DNA of 64,000 nt, from NCBI GenBank assembly GCA_963931925.1, contig OZ007574.1, positions 39,674,438 to 39,738,437 of the forward strand. The letters are read 5' to 3'. Of the stretch, positions 45,820-57,488 are shown one piece after another; the first letter of the stretch is position 1; every line of letters starts with the position of its first letter. This stretch comes from Onchidella celtica. Taxonomy: Eukaryota; Mollusca; Gastropoda; Systellommatophora; Onchidiidae. A program made the translations under genes and the position numbers. The notes under the pieces were generated by a model. The model ran no database searches. It was not told the origin of the DNA and worked only from the letters and a program-made list of their open reading frames with translations.

Positions 45820-46075
45820 TATAGATTATTGTTGGGTATTTTCCATATTGTTGTATGTGTATTTTTGTCTTTTCGAGAAAATGACGATCGAAAAAAAACT
45901 TTGAAGATTTCTATAAAATCAGTGGACATTATTACGTCACAAATACCTCGAAAAGTCTTTCACCGATTGGAATGACACTAACACATAATGAAATTGAGAG
46001 CGAGGGAACCATTTCCATGACAAATCTTCAAAATCCGCAAAATGTCGCATACAATATTATGGTAAATACCCCCAC
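45820..46075 (+). repeat. Dispersed repeat X, uninterrupted copy
   Basis: GGTATTTTCCATATTGTTGT continues directly into ATGTGTATTTTTGTCTTTTC, showing the empty site for the MITE at 36537. The copy ends near ATGTCGCATACAATA. Confidence 0.7.
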
Positions 46076-48596
46076 CATGTGTCAGATTGCATGAGAAACA
46101 CCTTCTCTCTCTCTCTCTTCTCACTGTCTCCTAAACATCTCACTTTATTTATATTTATAGACTTCACATACTTGAAAGCGTTTAATACTCTTTGCATGTG
46201 CAATATTTGGATTTTCCCATGTCCTGAAATAGTGCATGGGGCAATGTGACATCCTCTTAAACCATCGTCATTTCATTGGAGAATCCCTGCACCTTGCAGA
46301 GAAATGTGTGAAAATTAGGTTAGTCTAGTGACTTCAGAATCGCAATGGATTGAAATACCCAGTTTAATGATTTGTTTCTTAGACCATAGCACGGACTTGC
46401 TTCCTTACTATGAACTACACAGTCATAATCCAGCCATCAACCGTGCGTCAGTCCGACGCTGATGTGCACAGGGCCAGAATCCCTACATCAAGGCGATGTC
46501 AGCGTGATGTCGTACGAATGATACTTTTCTTAAAATAATGTGCAAACTTGGCACCAGTCCTACACGGTTAATCTAATTGTCTAATCTGTGATCATCACAC
46601 TGAACATGAAATAGGTGCCAGGCTAGACTTGCGTAACTCACATTCTGTCGTTTGCGTCTCTCCAGCTAACATGAACTGACATTTTAAAATATCAATAAAA
46701 TTGTTCACAGAAAAGACTTACGTGGAACAAACAGCTCAAAGTGTTTTAGAATTTCAACCTCCAAAAACACTGAATGTAAGAAAGCTATACGAATGTAATC
46801 CACACGACTTTGTTGCTTGAATACTATCCACAGAATTTACTGCTGTCGTCCAAGAACTAGTAGCCTATAATTTTCTTGATCTATGTCTGTCAACCAGCGT
46901 TTGTCTGCTCTCTAGTTAAGTCTCTGATGTGACAAGACCAGTGCAGGAAAAGGTCGTGGCCAAATGTCAATACAAACATTGCGAAATAAATACAACTTTA
47001 TTCCAGTACACTGATCGTTGCAAAATTTAAACCCATTTTAAGACATACACATCTAGGTCTGTGTTCAGTAACTGGGCAAACCGCAGGTTTTACCTTGAAA
47101 TGCAGACCTGTTGCATTTATAAATGTAGCCTATAGATCTATAATATAATAACAAAGGCAACATGTTTGTAACTTAAGAATTACCAGTTACTCGACTAGTG
47201 CATGTACTTCAAACAGCACAATTTGGCTACAGCTTTCTAGAGAAGTTTTTGCAGGATGGAACTGCATCCAGAAAAGGACTGGTTATAACACTGCAATTAC
47301 CTTCTTTTCCCTTACTCACCCCAGGATCTATTCTTCGGCTGAAAACAGTGACTGAGCACTGAGCTGTACGTACGACTGCATTTGGTGACATCGTGAATAT
47401 TCCGAATTTGTCTTACACTGAGCAACAGCCCGAATGGAAATCATTACGGTACTGATCAAACATACAAGACATAACTTTATTCACCAGATAGGGGAAAATG
47501 CGCTGAGGAGTGAATGCTGATACAAGCAAGTACATTTATCCCGAGAAATGACCTCAGATTAACATTCAAATGACACTTGACCTCAAAATTGTGAAATGTT
47601 ATAGAGTCTAGTCTATTTGCACATTTATTTTTCTTCGAACTATCCAGATCCAAATATATTCTATTTCCATACAGCAAATATCACACATATTTTATTTCTC
47701 CAACTTTTATTGCAATTTCTCAGACAATTTTACAAGAAGTGAAATTTTCCGCCCCCCTTTTGGAAAAGCTCACATCCAGATCTAGATCTAGATATCTAGA
47801 AGATCTAGTCTAGATTCTAGAGTCTAGATCTAGTCTAGGTAAAACAGCGCAAATGATTCAAACACCAAATACCTATTACCAATACAATGAAGACAATTAA
47901 CGTGGTATATGCCTCCTGGCGATGCAATAAGCCTAACTGGCTTGTCGTGAAATATTTGCTTTATGACAACAAAATCTCATTTATAAATCTTGCAGGTTCT
48001 CTGCAGTTGCGCGATCGGTGCCGGAAAGCAATTTCACATCATTATGTCAACTGCCCATGTAAAATGCCTCGCAAGTGCTGAAGAACTAACTACTCAGATA
48101 ATGCAACAATGAGTTTTGTTTGTGTAACAGGCGTGCACATAATACGTACATAGCCTACATGTATGTTACATGTAGGCCTACAGTCTAGATCTATTCATAA
48201 TACGCATAAGGTCCCAAGGCCAGTGTGACACGATTTATCATTGCATTAGCCGACATGCAGCCCGATATGCGGCGTCCACATTTCAGGTAACCGTGTTAAA
48301 TATTCTATACCATCTCCACCCCTTCCCCCTGCCTCCAGCTGCCACCTCTCAATAATTGAAACAGATCTAGAGATCTATAGCTATGACCGATTTGTGACAA
48401 CAATACGAAATCGGGCTGCAAATGCATACTGCATGAAGACCTCATTTCAGAATGAAATTAATGTTGCTCACACAATAATGCACGATGCGCAATTTCGCAG
48501 TAATTCGTTTTGATTAATTATTCAAGTGGACAAGTTCCATTCATTGCTTTCAGACTCAGGGCAAAACGATAATTCCCATGCATTCTGTTAACTTAC
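46076..48596. other. Least repetitive stretch of the window
   Basis: Apart from AGATCT clusters (47768-47840) and an inverted repeat TAGCCTACATGTA / TACATGTAGGCCTA at about 48148-48180, no repeat partner is seen. It could be intronic sequence of the gene hinted at by the candidate exon at 48597. Confidence 0.4.
47768..47840. repeat. AGATCT/TCTAGA motif cluster
   Basis: About 70 bases made almost entirely of overlapping CTAGATCTAGA-type palindromes. Similar clusters are at 41780-41860, 9061-9085 and 9178-9205. Confidence 0.85.
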
Positions 48597-48694
48597 CTTT
48601 CAATGATGCAAGTTCCTCAGCTGTAGTCCAAAGTATTTCCCATACACTTGATACCAAGAAGTTGAAAAGTATAACTATAATGTCAAAACAACAA
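48597..48694 (-). other. Candidate 98-nt coding exon
   Basis: On the minus strand a pyrimidine-rich acceptor CTGTTTTTAG precedes 98 bases with one frame open throughout, then TTGAAAG followed by the consensus donor GTAAGT. The frame would read ...FDIIVILFNFLVSSVWEI then LWTTAEELASLK. I recognise no family. It lies in low-repeat DNA with a CpG-rich block some 400-1000 bases upstream on that strand. A chance match cannot be excluded. Confidence 0.3.
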
Positions 48695-49004
48695 CTAAAA
48701 ACAGGTAGATAATAGAATCTAGATATATAGATGTAGTTAGCCTACGGCTCCGTCAGTAGGAAACAACCAGTATGGCAAAATCGTCCACACGAAATTGTCT
48801 GGATACTCCGACCAGCCTGTATTACCACTGGATAGAGAAATCACCCCCCGAAGACAACAAACTGCTCGCTTAGAAAAACCACAAGAATAAAATAACTGCT
48901 TGCCAGCTAGCTCAGCAGCCCGTCTCTCTCTACCAAGCCAAGACTGATTTTCTCGGTCAGACTTCCCTCATCTGCTGTTTAAGTACGAATGTGGCTCTGG
49001 CTCT
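48695..49004. other. Non-coding DNA
   Basis: No signal beyond a small AGATAT/TAGATC cluster at 48715-48735. Confidence 0.4.
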
Positions 49005-49690
49005 CTCTCTCTCTCCATCCCTCTTTCTCTTTTCTCCCGTCTCGCCCTCTTTCTCACTCTCTCTCTCGTTCCCAGACGGGCAGGACATTAGCGCAAGGCG
49101 AGTGCATGCCACGACAAATGCTATGCTGTCTGTCTGCACCACTGCGTTGTTGTTAACGGGCTGGGCCCGATGTCGGCTTCATCTGGGTCAGACGGTGTGA
49201 ACCAAGCGGGCTCTATCGCCTCTGCGCTCAAACCGTTCGCCCTTGCGAGAGCGTCTAGTCTGCCATCTCCTCCTCACCATCCCCACCTCACTCATTTTTT
49301 CCTCCATTCCCTTCCCTGATCGACCAACCGACCCCCCCTTGTTGGAGAGGAGATCGACAGAAGCCTGCTAGCCTATGCTTCCTTCCCCCTTTGCAGCCAA
49401 GCTTGAGCCGCCCGGTACACCACTGCACACCCCAGACACTCTTCAAGCCAGACAGGCGACGGCTGTTGGGGGCCAGGGCGATATGAACTCGCGCGGGGCC
49501 ATGCACAAGTTGAACGGACGGACGGACGGCTGAGAGTGGAGAGAGAGAGAGGGAGGGAGCGGAGGAGAAATGAAATAAGGCTCCTTCCAGCCAGCGGCGT
49601 GTGCGTATGGGGGAGGAAAGGACCGAGTGGTGATATTGCATCACGAGAGGGCACACACGGTCGGGGTTACCTTAGGCCTACTTTAGCTTG
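49005..49690. promoter_or_regulatory. CpG-rich block, candidate promoter
   Basis: After a CT run (49005-49075) the DNA becomes GC- and CpG-rich to about 49680, with GGACGGACGGACGG and a GA run at 49535. It would be the upstream region of a minus-strand gene containing the exon candidate at 48597. Confidence 0.35.
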
Positions 49691-50714
49691 GGATGGCCCC
49701 AAAACCCGAGCACACAATGTCATTGCAACTACCAAGCCAGTATTTCAATACTGTAAACAGTTATACCAGGCAAGCTTTCAAGAACCCTCTTAACGAAAAA
49801 ACGAGTGGACTAGAACCGAGTGTCTCTGGTGTTCCACGGGACGAGATATTTTTTACACAACGCACACGCCGTCACCCCCCATCCCCGCCCACTTCTCTCA
49901 CTCAACCCCCTCCCCCCACCCCAAAGAGAAAAATAACATCACACCTCCCTGTCACGGTGACCTGTCTCTCTGACTGGGGCTAACGTTACCCAGACTAGAT
50001 GGAGAACCGCTCCAGAAAAGACGTTAAAGTGCTGCGCAGTTATTTTGGTGCTGTGCGTGATTAGTGGGCCCGGGGCTCACTGCCTGGATGACATTGAAAG
50101 GAAATCAAATGTACACACACACACACACACACACACACAGAGGGACAACACAACAGGAAAGGAGTCCTATAATAATGAATTCAATATTGAACACATTCGC
50201 TTTAAACGGTAGGCAAATATGTATAACAGAGAAAACAGTGAACTTTGGATTTTGGCGAACCAAGATGGATTCTTGGATGCTGTACAGTGTAACACACTAA
50301 TTAACTGAATTTTTTCTTTCTCAGACATTTGTGTAGTGCTTCTGGAAAACACCGTATACGCTAATCTTGACCCTATTCACTTTTAAACATCGTTTTAGAG
50401 AATGGAATATGCTCTGTCTGTCTGTCTTTCTGGGCTACCGTACACTTTTTTTTTTTTACGAAAAATAAGTTCTTTTTAGTTTTTATCACGAAATGGCAGT
50501 CGAATTAGCAAAGAATAAACAGGAAAGTAAAAGCAACACATTTTTCCGTTTTCTGATATATATATTTTTTTAAAAATTGGGGAGGGGGAGGGAGGGGGAG
50601 GAGGGTGTGCATATTCGGGTAATTTCCATAACATGGCAGAATTTAACAGTCGACCTATTGTTTCTAGCTTACGTACGGCGGCAAGTTCTCAAACTACAAT
50701 GTATCGTGGTTGGT
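49691..50714. other. Non-coding DNA with a CA microsatellite
   Basis: CA run at 50113-50140; C-rich segments 49860-49925. No gene is seen. Confidence 0.5.
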
Positions 50715-50876
50715 TTTAGTAGTGTTTGTTGTTACCTGTACTCTATGTACTCAATTTTTTTTTGCCATAGGGGTACGTATTTTAAAGCCTTTTGTGGCTC
50801 CAGAGCAAGAGAGCTCCCCTCGAAATATTGACAACTAGATGATGTACCGGGCAATGCCCGGAATAAACAATCATGT

Positions 50877-50877
<1 letters not shown>

Positions 50878-50933
<56 letters not shown>

Positions 50934-50993
50934 GTCTATCTATCTATCTATCTATCTATCTCTCTCTCTCTCTCTCTATCTCTGTCTCTCTCT
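50878..50993. repeat. CT and TCTA microsatellite inside the Helitron
   Basis: A pure CT run of about 45 bases, TCTA repeats, then CT again. Confidence 0.95.
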
Positions 50994-51436
50994 TGCAATA
51001 AAAGTAGTAATCTGCAGTCCTGCTTCAGAACTCATGCGCGCCGAGCTTGATATGGTTATTTTTTTATGACATGCACGGTACTATAACAGAATGGAGCCGA
51101 GATGGATGTAAAACGAAACAAAACATGCAAAAATACAGATGTTACATAGCAATAAACATTGTTGTTTTTTAAAAATACATGCTTGAAGTAAACAACTTTT
51201 AATTATAGGCATCATCGTCCTTATCTCAATTGCCACCTTCCTGCCAAATTTAAGGCCTGAAGAGTGTATAGTTTGGTCAGTTAGTCATGCCAAAGGTTGC
51301 AAGTTACTGAAAAGTAGGAACATTTTCTTCTGTCTAACTCAGTTGTTGCTCAAAATCAACGAAAGAATTAAAAATACAGAGAACTACAAGAGCTTTTAAA
51401 ATATGCCCACGTACACCTTTACGTCTTTCCATAGTT

Positions 51437-52676
51437 ACGTATGTCACGAGCAGAGTTAGGGTCTTGGGGATGTTACGACTGCACGAGAGGCAGCTAACTC
51501 ACACTCGGACACAACCACACAAGAAAAGTATTAAATAACTAGAGCGTATATATGTCAGGCCGGTCAGGCCATAGTTTACATAAATATTAATAACAAAACA
51601 AAAGACAATAGGGGTATATATCCAAACCAAAAAAAAAACTCTAATTAATAACTTAACCAACTGATATTCATGTAACTATGGAGGTACTGCAATCAATAGC
51701 AAATAGGTATATTATACGAAACTAGATATCAATTTAAAGTGACAGTTGAGTCGCCACTGGCCAGTCGCCAGGCAAACTCTCCATAAATCATATGGGCTTA
51801 AATGTTAGGAGAGCCCAGTACGTTCAAAGCCTACAGAAGCACTCTTCGGCTTGTAGGTAATTTAAGCAGTTGCCAAAAGACTATATTTTATGCACAATCA
51901 CTATTCAATTCATCAACAATATGCTATATTATTCTAATCATACTATGGCAATAGATCTATGATACAGGACACTCGTGGTCGAGTGCCAGCTGGGGTTTCC
52001 TTAGTCTTCCTATGAGGCTGTAGTTCTCTCTCTATCTCCGATCTCTATTATGCTTGAACAAATAAAATATATTACCGTTGCTCACACCTACTGGTAGGCG
52101 CGAACATCAAAATAGCGCAGCGCGGGCTTTCAAAGGTCAGCCCACTCAGACCTTTCTTTCTAGAGCTCAGTCAGTCCGTTAGCAAGGACTTCTTGTCTTC
52201 AAAGCACACAGTTCAGGTACTGGTCGACCGGAGATACTTCACGACACGATGCTTCTGCTCGCCTGTATTCCCCAAATCTGAACGTTACACGATGTCTTAT
52301 ACTATCTAACTACCCAGCGTGCTAGTCCGCTGGCCCAATTAGTTCAGCTATCTCATAGGTCGAAACCTCCCACCATTTTAATTGTAGTAATACGTCTGCA
52401 CTATTCTACCAGCCAGTTAACGTGCAAAAACTTGTCTAGTCATACTTAACAATGTCAACTGTCCCCACCTTGTTTCACCCCTACTCCATTACTTATTAAT
52501 CACGAACATTAAAACCCACAAACGTGAATCCAACCGTTTAACTTTACATTTATTTACTCACCAACTATAATTTGGCGAGGACCGTTCAAGGCCACCAGCC
52601 AATTTTTCATGGCCCTGGTAAAAAAACAACTCACTCTCTGCGTGAGTTTTAATAACATCTGAATCATGACAACGTA
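51437..52676. mobile_element. Solo LTR (about 1.23 kb) with 5-bp target duplication
   Basis: The element runs 51442-52671 and has termini TGTCACGA...TCATGACA (TG...CA). It is flanked by ACGTA on both sides (51437-51441, 52672-52676). The copy at 59111-59259 lacks it, giving the empty site. No internal coding region, primer-binding site or polypurine tract follows. It is most simply an LTR left by recombination of a Gypsy- or BEL-type element. Orientation is undecided. Confidence 0.8.
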
Positions 52677-52929
52677 ATATGATATTTTGTAGATAACAAC
52701 GTAGTCTTTATTAATATTGTCGTTTCGATTTTCTTTTTGTTTTCCTCCAGTTTTTTTTTTTTTTCGTTGAAAGGGTAGGGGGCAGGATTCGATTAGGGAC
52801 TCGAAAAGATTTAGGTTGAGGATAAAGACGGGGTTAGGGTTTAGTACGTACGTATACGTGTTCGCATCTCTGACGCAAAACGCTTGGAGTACTCGTACGT
52901 ACCTACAAGTAACAACAGCCTTCAGTAAT

Positions 52930-53104
52930 TCGGTTAATGTTTCAGAAGCTGATATTAGGAATTTACATAATTATTACGTTATGAGGTGGAATTTGGAAAA
53001 AAATAGTTTTGCTGAAGCTGTGGGAAAATAGCGAAACAGTATCTATGTGCCTGGAACAGCTGGAACAGTCTGGGAGGGCGGAGAGACAGGTGGACAAGTT
53101 GTTA
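52930..53104. other. Non-coding DNA
   Basis: No gene is seen. Confidence 0.45.
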
Positions 53105-53483
53105 TTCAGGCCTTTATTTTAGGAGGTTCATTGCTCTTGGCATTTACATCTCACTTTTCTTCTTTTTATTTTTCTTCTTCTTGTTTCCGTGTGTTTTGGT
53201 GGTCGGGATTAATTTTGTAAATTTTTTGCCCGGTCAGCAATCTTGTTCAGCCTGCTCTTCTTAACTTTCAACTGCCACGGATCTGTAACCGTGCACACGG
53301 GCCCTCCGAGTTTTTCAACCCTGTCCGAGGAGACTAGGTGCTCGATCCTACCTACCATTATAGGATCAAGGACAGGAATTTTTTCCCTCTAAAAAATTTC
53401 AGCATGCCTGCATCGACCGGGGATTGAACCCGGTACCTTCGGCATGAGAGGCGAGCTACCTGCCTCTAGACCAGCGTGTACCC
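53105..53483 (-). mobile_element. tRNA-derived SINE S1, copy 5
   Basis: On the minus strand: TGGTCTAGAGGCAGGTAGCT, B-box-like GGGTTCAATCCCC, the shared body, an A-rich region and the tail GATGTAAATGCCAAGAGCAA. Confidence 0.85.
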
Positions 53484-53871
53484 CCAGGTGGTCAAGTCAG
53501 CATGGGGCCTACGATTTTGAGGGGGCCCGCTCCCACACACCCCACACCCCGTAGAGGCAATAAGAATACTTAATGGGCAGTATGAAACGGGAGGGCCTAC
53601 ATGTCCCATCTAGCCTAGGCCTACTATTGCCAGCATTGCATGTTGCCTGTGAAATGGATCGTGGCGAGGAAAACATGAGAAAAAATGCTATTTACTGTGT
53701 TATTTACCAGTTACAAGCAACGTGTCTCACTAATTCAGGGGTTTCAGAACTGTCTTGAATCATTTAGGGGAAAGAAAGACCTCACGGACTGAGTAAAAAA
53801 AAACAGGCGAGAAACAGACTTGACACAATGTAGGACACCCGTCTTATAACATCACTACAGTAACTGCTACA
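53484..53871. other. Non-coding DNA
   Basis: No gene is recognised. Confidence 0.45.
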
Positions 53872-54290
53872 TGGTGAATTTGTGCTGTCCAGTCTCCTCG
53901 CATACATGTCAAACTCCCTCCTTCTCCCTTCCTTCTCCTTCCACCGCTGTTGGTTGAAGGGCGAAACAGCATTTTTATCATCAAATGAAAAGGTTTTTCA
54001 TTCATTCATTCATTCATTCGCTCATTCATCCATTTTCATTAGACATTCATTCATTCATTCATTCATTCGCTCATTCATCCATTTTCATTAGACATTCATT
54101 CATTCATTCATTCATTCAATCATTCATTCATTCATTCATTCATTGACATTCATTCACGCATTCATTCATTCCTTCATTCATCGTCATTCATTCATTCGTT
54201 CATTCCTTCATTTATTCCTTCATTCATTGTCATTCATTCATGCATTCATTCACTCACTCACATATTCATTCATTCATGCAGTCGTTTATG
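53872..54290. repeat. Duplicated unit plus CATT array, copy 1
   Basis: About 125 unique-looking bases (ATGGTGAATTTGTGCTGTCC to CATCAAATGAAAAGG) are followed by a CATT array. The same combination is at 55079-55440 with few differences. Confidence 0.9.
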
Positions 54291-54604
54291 AGGGGAGCTC
54301 ATATACTTTCATTCTGTGCGTATATGTGTTTGTGTGTGTGTGTGTGTGTGTTTCTCTTTTTCATTTTCCTGGTCAATCTGACGTATTTTCACAATTCTTT
54401 CACTTATTTCTTTTTATCAGTCATTCCTTCTATCTTCCTTCCTTCCATCTCCCCCCCCCCCCTCCCCCCTCTTCCCCCTTCTCCTTTTTCCTTCGATCAT
54501 ATTAAATTCCATACAAATTATTGCTTCATTTATTTTTTTCACCAGTTCTTTTCTTGACATCGTAACTTCCCTTACTAATTATCATTTCACAATAGTGCTG
54601 AGAT
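54291..54604. other. Non-coding DNA with TG run and C tract
   Basis: TG run 54328-54351; C tract at 54451-54462. Confidence 0.55.
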
Positions 54605-54945
54605 TTTCTCAAAGAATGTTGCTACTAGTACGTACGTCCCCCAAGTCTTTTTTGCGCTAGGGGTACATATTTTAAAGCCTTTTGTGTCTCCAGAGCTACA
54701 GATCTCCTCCCGAAATTCTCCTAACAACAGTCTTCATTAGTTATGATTAATTATTTTTTCAGATTTTCTTTTTTGTTTTTCCTGCTGTTTTTTGGTTGAA
54801 AGGGTAAGGGGCAGAGGTTAGGGGTTCGATAAGATTTAGGGTTCTGGAACTGGACGGGGTTAGGGATAGGTATGTACACGTACGTGCCCCTAGCGCAAAA
54901 CGTTTGGGGGGTACATACGTACCTATAACAACAGTCTTTCTCAAA
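54605..54945 (+). mobile_element. MITE family M1, intact copy with 9-bp target duplication
   Basis: It occupies 54614-54936 (323 bp). TTTCTCAAA is found at 54605-54613 and 54937-54945. Ends are GAATGTTGCTACTAGTACG and, reversed, GACTGTTGTTATAGGTACG. Paired inner blocks CTAGGGG and GCCCCTAGCGCAAAACG extend the inverted structure. No ORF is present. Confidence 0.9.
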
Positions 54946-55078
54946 TCACATGAAAACTATTTTGTGTTTATTTTCAAACATGTTATGATCGGTCATTCTC
55001 CCCTCATGCCCCCCTCCTCCAACCCCCAGGCCACCCCCAAGACAAAGGCGCAAAGTGACCGTTATCCTGCCAACGAAC
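54946..55078. other. Non-coding DNA
   Basis: No gene is seen. Confidence 0.45.
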
Positions 55079-55440
55079 ATGGTGAATTTGTGCTGTCCAG
55101 TCTCCTCGCACACATGCCAAACTCCCTCCTTCTCCCTTCCTTCTCCTTCCACCGCTGTTGGTTGAAGGGCGAAACAGCATTTTTATCATCAAATGAAAAG
55201 GATTTTCATTCATTCATTCATTCATTCATTCATTCGCTCATTCATCAATTTTCATTAGACATTCATTCATTCATTCGCTCATTCATCCATTTTCATTAGA
55301 CATTCATTCATTCATTCGCTCATTCATCCATTTTCATTAGACATTCATTCATTCATTCATTAATTCGCTCATTCATCCATTTTCATTAGACATTCATTCA
55401 TTCATTAATTCGCTCATTCATCCATTTTCATTAAACATTC
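55079..55440. repeat. Duplicated unit plus CATT array, copy 2
   Basis: Same unique-looking block as 53872, then CATT repeats with a higher-order unit of 41-49 bp marked by TCGCTCATTCATC (55234, 55275, 55316, 55365, 55410). Confidence 0.9.
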
Positions 55441-55510
55441 TTTCAGATTTTCTTTGTGTTTTCCTCCTTTTTTTTTTTTTGCTTGGTTGAAAAGTTGAGA
55501 CGCAGGGATA
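55441..55510 (+). mobile_element. Fragment of MITE family M1
   Basis: TTTCAGATTTTCTTTGTGTT, CCTCC, a T tract and GGTTGAAAAG match the M1 interior. Both ends are missing. Confidence 0.6.
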
Positions 55511-56011
55511 AAACCTAAACTGAAATTCAAAATTCAACCACCAAGACACATTCTTCATACGTCCAGTCTCAGCTTTGTTGTCACTGAAAATAATTAGGTA
55601 TAATTAAAAATTTATCTGTTTTTGTATCTGCGTGCAGGCAAGTTTTCTATCCTAATTTTCAGTGTTTTGTGTGGCTTGGCCGTGATTCTCGTACAATGCT
55701 TTAGTTTTGTTCTATTTTCATTCTTGTTTGAATTGTTGTCATTATTGCCTTATTGTTTTCCTTCATTTCATCATCAATTAAGTATTATTTCGACCATTGT
55801 GAGACTGTTATTGTATTAATCGTATTAAACTGTTGTTGTTGTTATTATTATTTGATCTGACTGTTATGATATTTCGTATTCTTTTCAGATTTTACTCTCT
55901 CCCTCCCCCCCCCCCCCCCGGTCCTCTTCCTAATCTTCGATGATATGATTTATTTATTCTGTCAAAGTGAATGGCAGAGAATTGATACAAAATGGATAGC
56001 CCGACAGGCGG
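55511..56011. other. AT-rich non-coding DNA
   Basis: A C tract lies at 55905-55919. No gene is seen. Confidence 0.45.
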
Positions 56012-56387
56012 TTGGATGGGTGGATGGATAAATAGATGGATCGACCCATGGGTGCATGGATGGATCGAACGATGGACGGGTGGATGGATGGATGGATGGA
56101 TTAATGGATGGATGGATGGATGGTTGGGTGGATAAGTGGATGGATGGAATGATGGACAGATGGATGGATAGATGGATGGATGGATGGACGGATGGATTGA
56201 TGAAAGGATGGGTGGGTGGATGGGTGGGTGGATGGATGGATGTATGGATGGATTGGTGGATGGATGGATGGATGCTTGGGTGGACAGACGGATGGATGGA
56301 TGGATGGATGGATGAGTGGATGGATGGATGGATGGATTGATGGATGGATGGATGGATGGAAGGATGGATGGATGGATGGATGGATGG

Positions 56388-56423
<36 letters not shown>

Positions 56424-56466
56424 ATGGATGGATGGATGGATGGATGGATGGATGGATGGATGGATG

Positions 56467-56524
<58 letters not shown>

Positions 56525-56545
56525 GGATAGATAGATAGATAGATA
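56012..56545. repeat. GGAT array switching to GATA
   Basis: Imperfect GGAT repeats to about 56466, then GATA. The Ile-His-Pro-Ser or Met-Asp-Gly-Trp frames are translations of the array. Confidence 0.95.
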
Positions 56546-57488
56546 AAGGCCCCTTGTAAAAACTCACACCTCATCTTTCTGTAAATGACCTGGTGGGTGC
56601 GATTTGTAAAGAAAAATATTCCTTGTTTGATTTGGGTGCCGGAGGTGGCCGGGGGGGGGGGGGGGGGAGGGGGGGGTACGTTAAGGTTTGAGCTTTAACT
56701 TGGAAAATGTTGGTCGACACGAGAACCGCCACATTGTGCTAGGATTAGTAGGAAGAAGCAAGACGATAGGACGGAAAAAGACCCTACCGGAAGCTCTCCA
56801 CCCCCCCCCCCCATCCCCCACCAACCAACTCATCCGCCGATAGGGATGCATGAATGTGTCTCAGAATTATTCAAGTCTTTGTACCTCAGTGACCAGTGTG
56901 TGTAGAAGTAATTGAAGAGCTTTTTTTTTTTTTTTTTGCAAAACTGGCCAAGACAAATTTTGCATGGGTGGGTATTGCCCCATTCCCAGATACTCATTCA
57001 AAATTAGTGTAAGACGCGGTGTAAGTTAGTGTTCAGTTCAAATTCGCTATGTGCTATCTTAATCTGGATGGGGCCATAACTTATGCACAATTTAACTTAC
57101 CCAGTCTTGGAAAAACACTCATCAATTTTGACCCTCGCCAGTCAACCGAAAATGTTTGGCGGGCTGGATCCGGCCAGCGGGTCGTTGCCCAGCCAGAAAC
57201 CCTACGGGAATCCGAGGCGTTGGACTTACGTCAACTTTACACATACAAGTGACGTCGTTCCTACGCAGATCTGCTGGTAACGATGTCAGGCCGACGTCGG
57301 CTTGATGTGGGGATTCAGCCCCGACGATATTCCTACCAACGTTACGGAAATCTTACACTAATCCACGTCCGGTTGACATAAGGATGCTGGCTGGGAGGTT
57401 TCCCGTACCTTATATCGATGCCGCACTGTCGGAGCGAAGACATATCGTAACTTGACTTTATAAAAGGAAACGTGGGATATTTGGTATG
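56546..57488. other. Non-coding DNA with G and C tracts
   Basis: G tracts at 56652-56679, C tract at 56800-56812. Around 57130-57430 the GC content rises and GACGTCGG-type words recur; 46440-46520 has similar words, possibly a diverged repeat. Confidence 0.45.

Larger units (their letters stand above)
50835..52693 (-). mobile_element. Non-autonomous Helitron, split by a solo LTR
   Basis: On the minus strand it begins A|TCTACAAAATATC (52693) and ends with hairpin CCGGGCATTGCCCGG, eight bases, then CTAG|T (50838-50835). Insertion between A and T, 5' TC, 3' hairpin plus CTRR are the Helitron hallmarks. Comparison with intact M1 copies confirms both junctions. Without the nested LTR and its duplication it is about 624 bp. 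It contains a CT/TCTA microsatellite (50878-50990). No Rep/helicase is present. Confidence 0.85.
50715..52929 (+). mobile_element. MITE family M1, split by a Helitron
   Basis: The left part (50724-50834) begins GTTTGTTGTTACCTGTAC and carries the family block AAAGCCTTTTGTGGCTCCAG. The right part (52694-52920) carries the poly-T, AAAGGGTAGGGG and the terminal AAGTAACAACAGCC. Together they make 338 bp, matching 354 and 323 bp for the intact copies. The flanks TTTAGTAGT (50715-50723) and TTCAGTAAT (52921-52929) are a 9-bp duplication with two mismatches. Confidence 0.85.

Noticed and set aside
55962..56574. Open frames of up to 200 codons in both directions
   Set aside because: Translations of the GGAT/GATA array (HPSI or MDGW repeats).
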